Positions 1 to 6,272 of a DNA stretch of 10,008 bases are shown in pieces. The stretch's first letter is position 1, and the number at the start of each line of letters is the position of its first letter. The notes beneath the pieces are model-generated. The model did not search any database. It was given only the letters and a program-made list of their open reading frames with translations, and was not told the origin of the DNA. Origin of the DNA: Clostridiaceae bacterium. GTDB taxonomy: Bacteria > Bacillota > Clostridia > Saccharofermentanales > DTU023. The DNA lies in NCBI GenBank assembly GCA_012728535.1, contig JAAYEX010000255.1, positions 1-10,008 of the forward strand, written 5' to 3'. The translations under genes were made by a program, and so were the position numbers.

Positions 1-1659
1 ACAAAGCAGCAACTGGTTGATTTTTTGACAACTGTTGCGGATGAAGCAGAGGTGGCCGGAGTCAACAAGGCTTCGGAAGAGGTGCAGGAAGAAGAAAAAC
101 TGCCCGTAACCCGCACTAAGGCTTCAAAGAGCAAGACAGCTGCAAAAAAAGATACAGCAAAGGATGCTGAAGCCGAACCGGTGGAAGAAATTGAAAAGAG
201 TGATAGCTCTGAAAAAGAGAATGGGGACAAGCAAGAGGATCCGGTCACTGAAGATGAAGCCGTAAACGAAAAACCCAGGCGCAGTCGAAAGACCGGCTCT
301 AAAAGCAGCTCAAAACGTCATCAGGCAAGCAAAACAGATGAAGTTGAAAAGAATATACAGGGAAACAGCCGGGAACTGCTTCCGCCTCAGGATCCGGAAG
401 ATGTGGAAGCGATAATTGCAGATCTTGAAAATGAAAGTGTTGGCGGATCTGCAGAAGATACAGGCGTTGATGAGAAAGAAATAGTTACAGGCATCCTGGA
501 AATAATGCCGGAGGGCTATGGCTTCCTGAGAGTAGAGAACTATTTACAAAGTAATTTCGATATTTATATTTCACCACAGTTTATTCGCAGATTTCACCTG
601 CGTACCGGCGATCTGGTTAAGGGACCGGCGCGACCGCAACGTGATAATGAACGCTACAGGGCACTTTCTTTTATCGATACAGTCAATGATATGCCCCCTG
701 AACAGATGAAGAGAAGACCTGCTTTCGACCGTCTGACTCCGATTTATCCCAATGAGCGTTTTAAGCTCGAGACAGATCGCAATGAATTATCTACCAGGAT
801 TATTGACTTGGTTTCCCCCATCGGCAAAGGTCAGCGCGGGATGATTGTTTCTCCGCCAAAAGCAGGTAAGACCATGTTGCTGCAGAAGATAGCCAATGCT
901 ATCGCACAAAACAATCCGGAAGTTAAACTCATGGTGCTTCTGATTGATGAACGTCCTGAAGAAGTTACGGACATGCAGCGCTCGATCGAAGGCGAAGTTG
1001 CATACTCCACCTTTGACCGCACCCCTGAGAATCACGTGAAAATTACCGAGCTGGTTTTAGAACGTGCCATGCGCCTGGTCGAGCTGGGCCATGACGTGGT
1101 TATTTTGCTTGACAGTATTACCCGTATGGGCCGTGCCTATAACTTAACCATTAATCCTACCGGCCGCACACTGTCCGGCGGACTTGATCCGGGAGCTCTC
1201 TATGGTCCTAAACGCTTTTTCGGAGCAGCCAGAAATATCGAACATGGCGGAAGCCTGACTATTATCGCCACGGCGCTGATCGATACAGGTTCACGTATGG
1301 ATGAAGTTATTTTTGAAGAATTTAAGGGCACCGGTAACATGGAGGTCATCCTCGACCGCAAACTGGCTGACAAGCGTATCTTCCCGGCTATCGATATTGT
1401 TAAATCAAGCACGAGACGTGAGGAACTGCTCCTGTCAGAGCGGGAACTGGATGCTGTCTGGTCTCTGCGTAAAGCCTTCGGTCAGCTGGAAACCCCTGCG
1501 GTCACCGAGACTATGATCAGCCTCTTAATGAAGACCCGTGATAATGATCAATTTATCTCTTCGATCAATGTATCCTTCAGCGATCGTTCTCTCTTTGAAG
1601 CAATGCGCGGAACATCTAAGGGAAACGGCAACTCGAACGGAAACAATAACAGAAGCTAA
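1..1659 (+). CDS. rho: Transcription termination factor Rho (5'-truncated by window edge)
   Basis: Rho is the hexameric RNA helicase/translocase that ends transcription and acts on nascent RNA in the cytoplasm. The frame is open to base 1, and its first residues, TKQQLVDFL, resemble the end of the Rho_N (SAP-like) domain. The gene therefore starts left of the window, and the TTG at 25 is not its start. A Glu/Lys/Ser-rich insert of about 145 residues follows (about bases 28-480). Next comes the cold-shock-like RNA-binding domain (about 487-680), with GYGFLR and DIYIS motifs. The RecA-like ATPase follows: Walker A PPKAGKT (853-873), DERPEE with the catalytic Glu (about 946-963), Walker B VVILLDSITR (1096-1125), Q-loop LSGGLDPGALYGPKRFF (about 1171-1221) and R-loop STRREE (about 1408-1425). 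The protein ends in a Gly/Asn/Ser-rich tail. All catalytic motifs look intact. No U-tract terminator is visible after the stop. Confidence 0.97.
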   Translation, partial: TKQQLVDFLTTVADEAEVAGVNKASEEVQEEEKLPVTRTKASKSKTAAKKDTAKDAEAEPVEEIEKSDSSEKENGDKQEDPVTEDEAVNEKPRRSRKTGSKSSSKRHQASKTDEVEKNIQGNSRELLPPQDPEDVEAIIADLENESVGGSAEDTGVDEKEIVTGILEIMPEGYGFLRVENYLQSNFDIYISPQFIRRFHLRTGDLVKGPARPQRDNERYRALSFIDTVNDMPPEQMKRRPAFDRLTPIYPNERFKLETDRNELSTRIIDLVSPIGKGQRGMIVSPPKAGKTMLLQKIANAIAQNNPEVKLMVLLIDERPEEVTDMQRSIEGEVAYSTFDRTPENHVKITELVLERAMRLVELGHDVVILLDSITRMGRAYNLTINPTGRTLSGGLDPGALYGPKRFFGAARNIEHGGSLTIIATALIDTGSRMDEVIFEEFKGTGNMEVILDRKLADKRIFPAIDIVKSSTRREELLLSERELDAVWSLRKAFGQLETPAVTETMISLLMKTRDNDQFISSINVSFSDRSLFEAMRGTSKGNGNSNGNNNRS

Positions 1660-1669
1660 ATCCCGGTCT

Positions 1670-1689
1670 GCATTGTGCTAAGTCAATGC
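1670..1689 (+). other. Small hairpin just downstream of rho
   Basis: GCATTG (1670-1675) pairs with CAATGC (1684-1689) around an 8-base loop. A competing pairing, AGTCA (1681-1685) with TGACT (1695-1699), uses overlapping bases, so the two stems exclude each other. No T-run follows either one, so this is not a convincing intrinsic terminator. Otherwise the 103-base gap between rho and the next gene shows only that gene's ribosome binding site. The role is unknown and the pairing could be chance. Confidence 0.25.
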
Positions 1690-1762
1690 CTGCCTGACTC
1701 ATGATCAACTAAGCCTATCGGTGTTTAGAAAGAGTGCATACCTGACAAAAAGGAGGCGCCTG

Positions 1763-2395
1763 ATGTCAATATTCAAATCCAGGAACAAAGTCGACTATTT
1801 CGGTCTCTTGTTGAACTTAAGTGAATATTCGATTAAGGCGGCAAATTTGCTTGAAGAGAGCCTGCTTGATTATGATCATGAAAAACTGCCGGAATTGCTG
1901 ATGGAAATCCACGAAATTGAGCACACGGCAGACCTTGTCCTGCGCGATCTGAATCACAAACTGGCCAGGCGCCATTCACATCCACTGAAAAAAGAAGATA
2001 TCAGCAACATCTCTTATCTCATAGATGAGGTGACGGACAGGACTGAAGATATCCTGATGCGCTTTGACTTGTTTAACGTGCAAAAGCTTCGCAGCGAAGC
2101 ACTGGAGTTTGCCAAACTGATTTCCCGCGGCAGTGTGACGATGGCCAAGATGTTGGAAAAGTTCAGAAACTTTAAAACTTCTCTGTTGGTAAGGGAGAGT
2201 ATTGTTGAGATAAATGATATTGAAGAAGAAGGCGACAATCTCTACGCGAGTTCTATCCGCCGCCTTTACAGAGAGAGCAGCGATCCGATTGAGACCATTG
2301 TCTGGACTGAAATTTTCTATCGCTTTGAAAGATGCTGTGACAGTTTAGAAGAGCTAGCCCAATACGTAGAAATTGTTATCATAAAAAACACTTAA
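1763..2395 (+). CDS. DUF47 / PhoU-like family protein
   Basis: This 210-residue, almost entirely helical, soluble protein matches the DUF47 (PhoU_div) family in length and pattern. The visible PhoU-like acidic, putatively metal-binding helices are EIHEIEHTAD (residues 49-57 region), IDEVTDRTED (87-96), EINDIEEEGDNLY (149-161) and ERCCDSLEELAQ (189-200). The N-terminus, MSIFKSRNKVDYFGLL, is typical of the family. I chose the ATG at 1763 because AGGAGG lies 6 bases upstream (1751-1756); an upstream in-frame ATG at 1721 lacks such a site and adds 14 atypical residues. In many genomes this family sits beside a Pit-type phosphate transporter and is thought to modulate it. No pit gene is in this window: the neighbours are rho and a thiamine-precursor transporter. 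The family call is firm; the specific function is not known. Confidence 0.9.
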   Translation: MSIFKSRNKVDYFGLLLNLSEYSIKAANLLEESLLDYDHEKLPELLMEIHEIEHTADLVLRDLNHKLARRHSHPLKKEDISNISYLIDEVTDRTEDILMRFDLFNVQKLRSEALEFAKLISRGSVTMAKMLEKFRNFKTSLLVRESIVEINDIEEEGDNLYASSIRRLYRESSDPIETIVWTEIFYRFERCCDSLEELAQYVEIVIIKNT

Positions 2396-2423
2396 GCTTC
2401 AGCAGGTCGTCCTGAGTTTCGGC

Positions 2424-2482
2424 CCGGGACCAAAAAACACAGGGTACGGAAAAACATCAGGATTTGTCCCGGCTGAGTTTTT
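2424..2482 (+). terminator. Possible intrinsic terminator after the DUF47 gene
   Basis: CCGGGAC (2424-2430) is perfectly complementary to GTCCCGG (2466-2472), giving a 7-bp GC-rich stem. CTGAG and a run of five T (2478-2482) follow. The 35-base loop is longer than usual and the T-run starts 5 bases after the stem, so it is a weak terminator by classical rules. Its place, between the DUF47 stop and the riboswitch, is where one is expected. Confidence 0.35.
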
Positions 2483-2483
2483 G

Positions 2484-2489
2484 TAATAT
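2484..2489 (+). promoter_or_regulatory. Possible -10 box of the riboswitch-controlled thi operon
   Basis: TAATAT lies directly after the T-run of the putative terminator and would place the transcript start near 2495-2498, just at the 5' edge of the TPP riboswitch. No good -35 is seen: the nearest candidate, TTGTCC (2464-2469), has a spacer of only 14 bases. The call rests mainly on position. Confidence 0.35.
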
Positions 2490-2497
2490 CATTCATA

Positions 2498-2577
2498 TGT
2501 CAGGGGAGTCGTAATACGACTGAGAGGACCTAGAGTCGACCCTAGAACCTGATCCGGGTAATGCCGGCGGAGGGAGT
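2498..2577 (+). promoter_or_regulatory. TPP riboswitch (THI element)
   Basis: This RNA binds thiamine pyrophosphate and represses downstream genes. Conserved blocks appear in the right order. There is a GGGG block (2503-2506), a P3 hairpin GTCG-TAATA-CGAC (2508-2520) and the pyrimidine-sensing CTGAGA (2520-2525). A short variable arm follows, then ACCC (2539-2542) and AACCTGATC (2546-2554). The P5 arm CCGG-GTAATG-CCGG spans about 2553-2567, with the TAATGCC signature at 2559-2565. The element closes with GGAGGGA (2569-2575). The closing stem P1 can be drawn only as short and imperfect. The element ends about 8 bases before the GTG start of the transporter gene, leaving no room for a separate terminator downstream. 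Control is therefore most likely at translation start. Confidence 0.96.
2569..2576 (+). promoter_or_regulatory. Ribosome binding site embedded in the riboswitch core
   Basis: GGAGGGAG is the only Shine-Dalgarno-like stretch ahead of the GTG at 2586, with 9 bases between its end and the start codon. It coincides with the conserved 3' strand of the TPP aptamer: AGG at 2571-2573 is expected to pair with CCT at 2548-2550 as helix P4. Ligand binding would then hide the site directly. The overlap is seen; the mechanism is inferred. Confidence 0.7.
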
Positions 2578-2585
2578 ACTAATCC

Positions 2586-4385
2586 GTGTTTTCTTCAAAA
2601 AAAGATGAATCTTATAAACAAAAGCTACTGCATGCGCTAAAGCTGATTTTGCCGCCTGTGATTTTTATCCTGCTCCTGCTCTTGTTACTGCAGTTTTTAG
2701 CGGACAGTGGAATCATAAAAAGCTTTGTCCTGCCGGCGCCGAGTGCCGTATTTCATTCTCTTACTGCAGATATGCCACTCTTTGGCCCGCATATACTGCA
2801 AACACTCAAAATCGCCTTGCTTGGTTTTGTGCTGAGCATGATCGTGGGTATGCTTTTTGCCCTCCTGATGTTTCGCTTCAAAAACGTTTATCGCATATTC
2901 TATCCCTTGGTGGTTGCCTCACAAACGATACCGACCATGGTAATAACGCCGGTAATTGTATTGATTCTCGGCTACAGTGACTTACCAAGGTTGTTTGTGG
3001 TGGTTCTGACTTGTTTCTTCCCGATCACGATTAGCCTTTTCAGAGGCTTGCGTTCAGTTGACAGTGACCTGCTGAGACTGATGCAGACTATGGGTGCCGG
3101 CAGCTGGGATACCATGCGGCACGTGCTCCTGCCGGCAAGCATGCCGCAGTTATTCTCCGGCCTGCGTATTTCCGCCACTTACAGTGTGATGTCAGCCGTT
3201 TTGGCCGAATGGTCAGGCGGAGGTGATGGACTTGGCATACTTATGTTGCGCAGCAAACGCTCCTTCCGTTTTGACCGCATGTTCGCTGCAGTCATACTGA
3301 TCATCGTGTTAAGCCTGGCGTTTTACGGGACAGTTATATTGCTGGAACGTATCATGATGCCATGGCAGCACTCCTTGAAACAGAAAAGAAAAAATGTGGG
3401 CGGCAAAGTGTTGGCTTTGCTTTTAATCTTACTGCTTCTGCCTTTGCCGGCTTGCGGGAAGGCTCCTGATGGAGTAGAAGAACTGCAGGAGCTGACTTTT
3501 GCACTCGACTGGACACCGAATACCAATCACAGCGGATTGTATCTGGCGCAGGAACGCGGTTACTATGCTGAGGAAGGTTTAAACATTACTTTCCGTGAGT
3601 CCGACATGAATTTTATCGAGATGGTTGCTAACGGCACCGCCGCTTTCGGAATTGCATCGCAGGAACAGGTTTTGCAGGCCAGGGCTTCTTCTGCAAAAAT
3701 CCCGGTTGTAGCTATCGCTGCCTTGCTCCAGCACAATACTTCCGGTTTTGCGTCGGCTGCAGATCGCGGCATTGAATCACCGCAGGATTTCGAGGGACAT
3801 ATTTACAGCGGTTGGGGTACCGAACTGGAACTGGCTTTTATCCGCTCTCTGATGGAAAAAAGTAATGCCGATTATGGTCAGGTAGAAATTATAAACCAGT
3901 CCGCCTCCAACTTTATCGCCAGCATGGAGACAGAAGCAGATTTTGCCTGGATCTATTATGGCTGGGATGGAGTGAACTGTGAACTCCAGGACTATCCGAT
4001 AAATTTCATTCTTTTAGGGGATATTGATGAGCGTCTGGATTTCTATTCACCGGTTCTGATCACAAGTGATGAACTGATTGAAAGTGATCCCGAGCTTGTG
4101 GAGAGATTTCTTCGCGCTACACGACGCGGATATCTGGACGCCATCGCAGATGCCGATGCTGCAGTTGCAGCTTTGATGAAGGCTGCACCGGAGCTTGATC
4201 CGGTTCTCTTGCTGGCAAGTCAGGAATGGCTGAATAATGAAAGCGAAAAGTCTTCTGAAGCCTGGGGATCTATGCTGGCTGAAAGGTGGGAAAACTTCGC
4301 CCTCTGGATGAGTGAAAACAATCTCCTGGAAGAAGATTTAGATGTTAACGCTGCGTATTCGAATGAGTTTCTGCCGGAGGAATAG
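2586..4385 (+). CDS. thiXY: Fused ABC permease and substrate-binding protein for a thiamine pyrimidine precursor (ThiX-ThiY fusion)
   Basis: One 599-residue frame carries two parts of an ABC importer. Residues about 1-260 are a BPD_transp_1 permease with several membrane helices and an EAA-type loop around residues 163-195 (QTMGAGSWDTMRHVLLPAS). A basic cytoplasmic stretch (about 260-274) is followed by a hydrophobic segment ending in the lipobox LPAC, with Cys at residue 290. The rest (about 298-599) is an NMT1/THI5-like binding domain opening with LDWTPNTNHSGLY, a hallmark of ThiY-type proteins. ThiY of Bacillus binds formylaminopyrimidine; the exact ligand here is inferred. The start is the GTG at 2586: an in-frame TAA at 2580-2582 rules out anything further upstream. 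A separate binding protein could in principle start at GTG 3396 (residue 271), but no ribosome binding site precedes it. The gene is led by a TPP riboswitch and followed 9 bases later by thiZ. Confidence 0.92.
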   Translation: MFSSKKDESYKQKLLHALKLILPPVIFILLLLLLLQFLADSGIIKSFVLPAPSAVFHSLTADMPLFGPHILQTLKIALLGFVLSMIVGMLFALLMFRFKNVYRIFYPLVVASQTIPTMVITPVIVLILGYSDLPRLFVVVLTCFFPITISLFRGLRSVDSDLLRLMQTMGAGSWDTMRHVLLPASMPQLFSGLRISATYSVMSAVLAEWSGGGDGLGILMLRSKRSFRFDRMFAAVILIIVLSLAFYGTVILLERIMMPWQHSLKQKRKNVGGKVLALLLILLLLPLPACGKAPDGVEELQELTFALDWTPNTNHSGLYLAQERGYYAEEGLNITFRESDMNFIEMVANGTAAFGIASQEQVLQARASSAKIPVVAIAALLQHNTSGFASAADRGIESPQDFEGHIYSGWGTELELAFIRSLMEKSNADYGQVEIINQSASNFIASMETEADFAWIYYGWDGVNCELQDYPINFILLGDIDERLDFYSPVLITSDELIESDPELVERFLRATRRGYLDAIADADAAVAALMKAAPELDPVLLLASQEWLNNESEKSSEAWGSMLAERWENFALWMSENNLLEEDLDVNAAYSNEFLPEE

Positions 4386-4394
4386 GGAAGAGTG

Positions 4395-5114
4395 ATGAGT
4401 AGGCTTTTGTTGTCCTGTAAGAATATACACAAAAGTTATGATGGCATGCCGGTGCTAGAGGATATCTCACTGGAGCTTCATCGTGGCGAGATTGTAGCAA
4501 TCCTCGGCAAGAGCGGCAGTGGAAAATCTACCCTGTTTAACCTGCTTGCCTGCCTTGATACTCCTGACAGCGGTCAGATAAACCACCATGCCCGTGTGGG
4601 CTATATGATGCAAAAAGATCTTTTGCTCGACTGGAAGACAGTTCAGGATAATATCGCCTTACCTTTGCTCTTACGGTCGGTGCCCAAGGATGAGGCCAGG
4701 GCGACTGCCAGGAAATATATGCCGGTTTTTGGCCTTGAAGGTCTGGAAGATCGCTGGCCGGCTACCTTGTCCGGTGGCCAGCGCCAGCGTAGTGCCCTGT
4801 TGCGCACCTGGCTTTACTCACAGGAACTGATGCTGCTGGATGAACCTTTCTCAGGTCTGGATGCACTGACACGGGAAGCCCTCTACGAGTGGCTGCTGGA
4901 ACATAAGGAAGAGCTGGGCCTGTCTATTCTTCTGATCACACATAGCATTGAGGAGGCTATGTTGCTGGCGGACCGCCTTTACATCTTGCAGGGAGAATTA
5001 CCCTCGCGCCTAAGTCTGCCGATCGAAATTCCCCGGACAGAATCCTCCTCACCCGAACAGATTATTGAGCGCGAAAAGCTTCGCGGGCAAATCCGTGCCG
5101 GCCTGGTCGGTTGA
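4395..5114 (+). CDS. thiZ: ABC transporter ATP-binding protein ThiZ
   Basis: This cytoplasmic ATPase of about 239 residues would power the ThiXY importer. All nucleotide-binding motifs are intact: Walker A GKSGSGKST (residues 38-46), Q-loop Gln73, signature LSGGQ (125-129), Walker B LMLLDEP with Asp149/Glu150, D-loop SGLD (153-156) and switch His183 in LLITHS. The overall pattern is that of the nitrate/taurine/pyrimidine (SsuB/TauB/ThiZ) group. It follows the fused permease-binding gene by 9 bases and is surely in the same TPP-controlled transcript. The start is either ATG 4395 or the adjacent in-frame GTG 4392; GGAGG (4376-4380) lies inside the end of the preceding gene, and a weaker AGGGAAG (4384-4390) is closer. 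The substrate assignment depends on the operon and riboswitch, since ATPases of this group look alike. Confidence 0.93.
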   Translation: MSRLLLSCKNIHKSYDGMPVLEDISLELHRGEIVAILGKSGSGKSTLFNLLACLDTPDSGQINHHARVGYMMQKDLLLDWKTVQDNIALPLLLRSVPKDEARATARKYMPVFGLEGLEDRWPATLSGGQRQRSALLRTWLYSQELMLLDEPFSGLDALTREALYEWLLEHKEELGLSILLITHSIEEAMLLADRLYILQGELPSRLSLPIEIPRTESSSPEQIIEREKLRGQIRAGLVG

Positions 5115-5143
5115 TGAATAATTCTGTGCCTGGCACCAATTCA
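5115..5143. repeat. Small imperfect palindrome between thiZ and mscS
   Basis: GTGCC (5126-5130) and GGCAC (5132-5136) form a near-perfect inverted repeat around one T, flanked by TGAAT (5115-5119) and ATTCA (5139-5143), which are also complementary. The one-base centre cannot form a full hairpin, so in RNA only a shortened stem would fold. No T-run follows. Only one copy is visible in this window. It could be a REP-like intergenic element, an operator or chance. Confidence 0.35.
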
Positions 5144-5180
5144 TGCAGAAATAAGTTATATTTAAGTCAGAGGAGTTGAG

Positions 5181-6272
5181 ATGTCGTATTTGAATTCTGT
5201 TTTATTCATTTTTACAGATCAGACCGCCTGGCTTAATGAAGTTGTTATTCTGTTAGCTATCGGTTTGCTTTTGCTGCTTTTACGCAATCATATCAGCAGG
5301 GGGATCTGGCACTTTGTTCTTGCCCGCTACCGCAAGCGGAATAATGATCTTTATCTGAGCATGCGTGATCCGCTGGTCCGACCACTGGGCATATTGCTCC
5401 CCGCACTTGTTTTCACTACCGCCCTGTATCAGGTTAAAGCTATACCGGACCCTTATTTCACTTTCCTTATAAAGCTGGCCGATACCGCTACCGCCATGGT
5501 CGCTTTCTGGCTCTTGATCAGTGTTGTGACCTCTTTTGGCCTTGTCATGGTGAAAGAAAGCAAAGAAAAAGATTCTAAAACCTCACCCGCTGCCATCAGC
5601 CTGTTGGCGTCTACAATACGGGTTGGGGTTGTAATTGTTGCAGTCTTTGTCATCCTTTCCTTCTGGGTGAGGAATCTTTCGGGCATTATCGCCGGTGTCG
5701 GCATTGGCGGTCTGGCTATAGCTCTGGCTGCACAGGACAGCATTGCCAACGCTTTTGCCAGCCTTATGATCCTCTTCGACCGCCCCTTTGAAGTCGGCGA
5801 TTGGATTGAAACTTCTGATGTTTCCGGTACTGTCCTTTCGATTGGACTGCGTTCGACCAGAATCCGCCCTCTTGACCAGACTTTTGTGACCATTCCTAAC
5901 AGCAAGCTGGCTTCCGCCGTTATATTCAATGGCAGCCTGCGGAAGAAACGACGAGTTGATCTAACGATGCTGCTACCCTGGACGCTGCCATTTGACCGTA
6001 TGGAAGCGTTTCGCGGGGACGTTATTGAGCTTCTGTCACAACATGAAAAGATCGAGCCGGCCAGCTACATGGTCTATTTCTCTGAACTACCCAGGGAAGG
6101 TGTGAAACTGTCGCTCTATTTCTATGGGCCGGCTGACCATGTCGAGACGATAAAAGTTCGCAATGAAATAAACATGTCGATTTTGAAGCTGGCGGAAAAA
6201 CACGAAATCAGTTTTCAGGGGCAGATTTTGTACAGCCTCCCGCAAGATGCATCAGAAAAGCCCAAGTTGTAG
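5181..6272 (+). CDS. mscS: MscS-family small-conductance mechanosensitive channel
   Basis: This 363-residue membrane channel opens under membrane tension and releases solutes on hypo-osmotic shock. Hydrophobic segments lie near residues 20-36, 67-84, 100-123 and 145-163. They are followed by the pore-lining helix, rich in Gly and Ala (GVGIGGLAIALAAQDSIAN, about 172-190). The conserved MscS beta domain follows: LFDRPFEVGDWIE (198-210), then VSGTVLSIGLRSTRIR and TIPNSKL (237-243). A mixed alpha/beta C-terminal domain completes it. The start is well supported by GAGGAG (5170-5175) ahead of ATG 5181. The protein is somewhat longer than E. coli MscS, with an extra N-terminal helix. MscS paralogues are common, so the symbol marks the family rather than orthology. 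The gene is 66 bases after thiZ and could share its transcript. Its last 65 bases overlap citC on the other strand. Confidence 0.93.
   Translation: MSYLNSVLFIFTDQTAWLNEVVILLAIGLLLLLLRNHISRGIWHFVLARYRKRNNDLYLSMRDPLVRPLGILLPALVFTTALYQVKAIPDPYFTFLIKLADTATAMVAFWLLISVVTSFGLVMVKESKEKDSKTSPAAISLLASTIRVGVVIVAVFVILSFWVRNLSGIIAGVGIGGLAIALAAQDSIANAFASLMILFDRPFEVGDWIETSDVSGTVLSIGLRSTRIRPLDQTFVTIPNSKLASAVIFNGSLRKKRRVDLTMLLPWTLPFDRMEAFRGDVIELLSQHEKIEPASYMVYFSELPREGVKLSLYFYGPADHVETIKVRNEINMSILKLAEKHEISFQGQILYSLPQDASEKPKL

Noticed and set aside
25..27. TTG as the start codon of rho
   Set aside because: The same frame is open to base 1 and encodes TKQQLVDFL, which fits the end of the Rho_N domain, so the start is outside the window.
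1721..1762. Upstream ATG start for the DUF47 gene
   Set aside because: It has no ribosome binding site and adds a basic 14-residue stretch foreign to the family; the AGGAGG before 1763 is decisive.
2401..2440. Degenerate second TPP riboswitch upstream of the real one
   Set aside because: It shares only a short GTCGT...CTGAG resemblance; the TAATGCC and AACCTGATC blocks are missing.
3396..4385. Separate lipoprotein gene starting at GTG 3396
   Set aside because: The frame is continuous with the permease, no ribosome binding site precedes 3396, and no stop codon separates them. It remains a minor alternative to protein cleavage.
5453..5929. 158-codon open frame on the minus strand inside mscS
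   Set aside because: It lies entirely antisense to well-conserved MscS sequence, has no recognisable domain, and its composition is what the opposite strand of a membrane protein gene gives.
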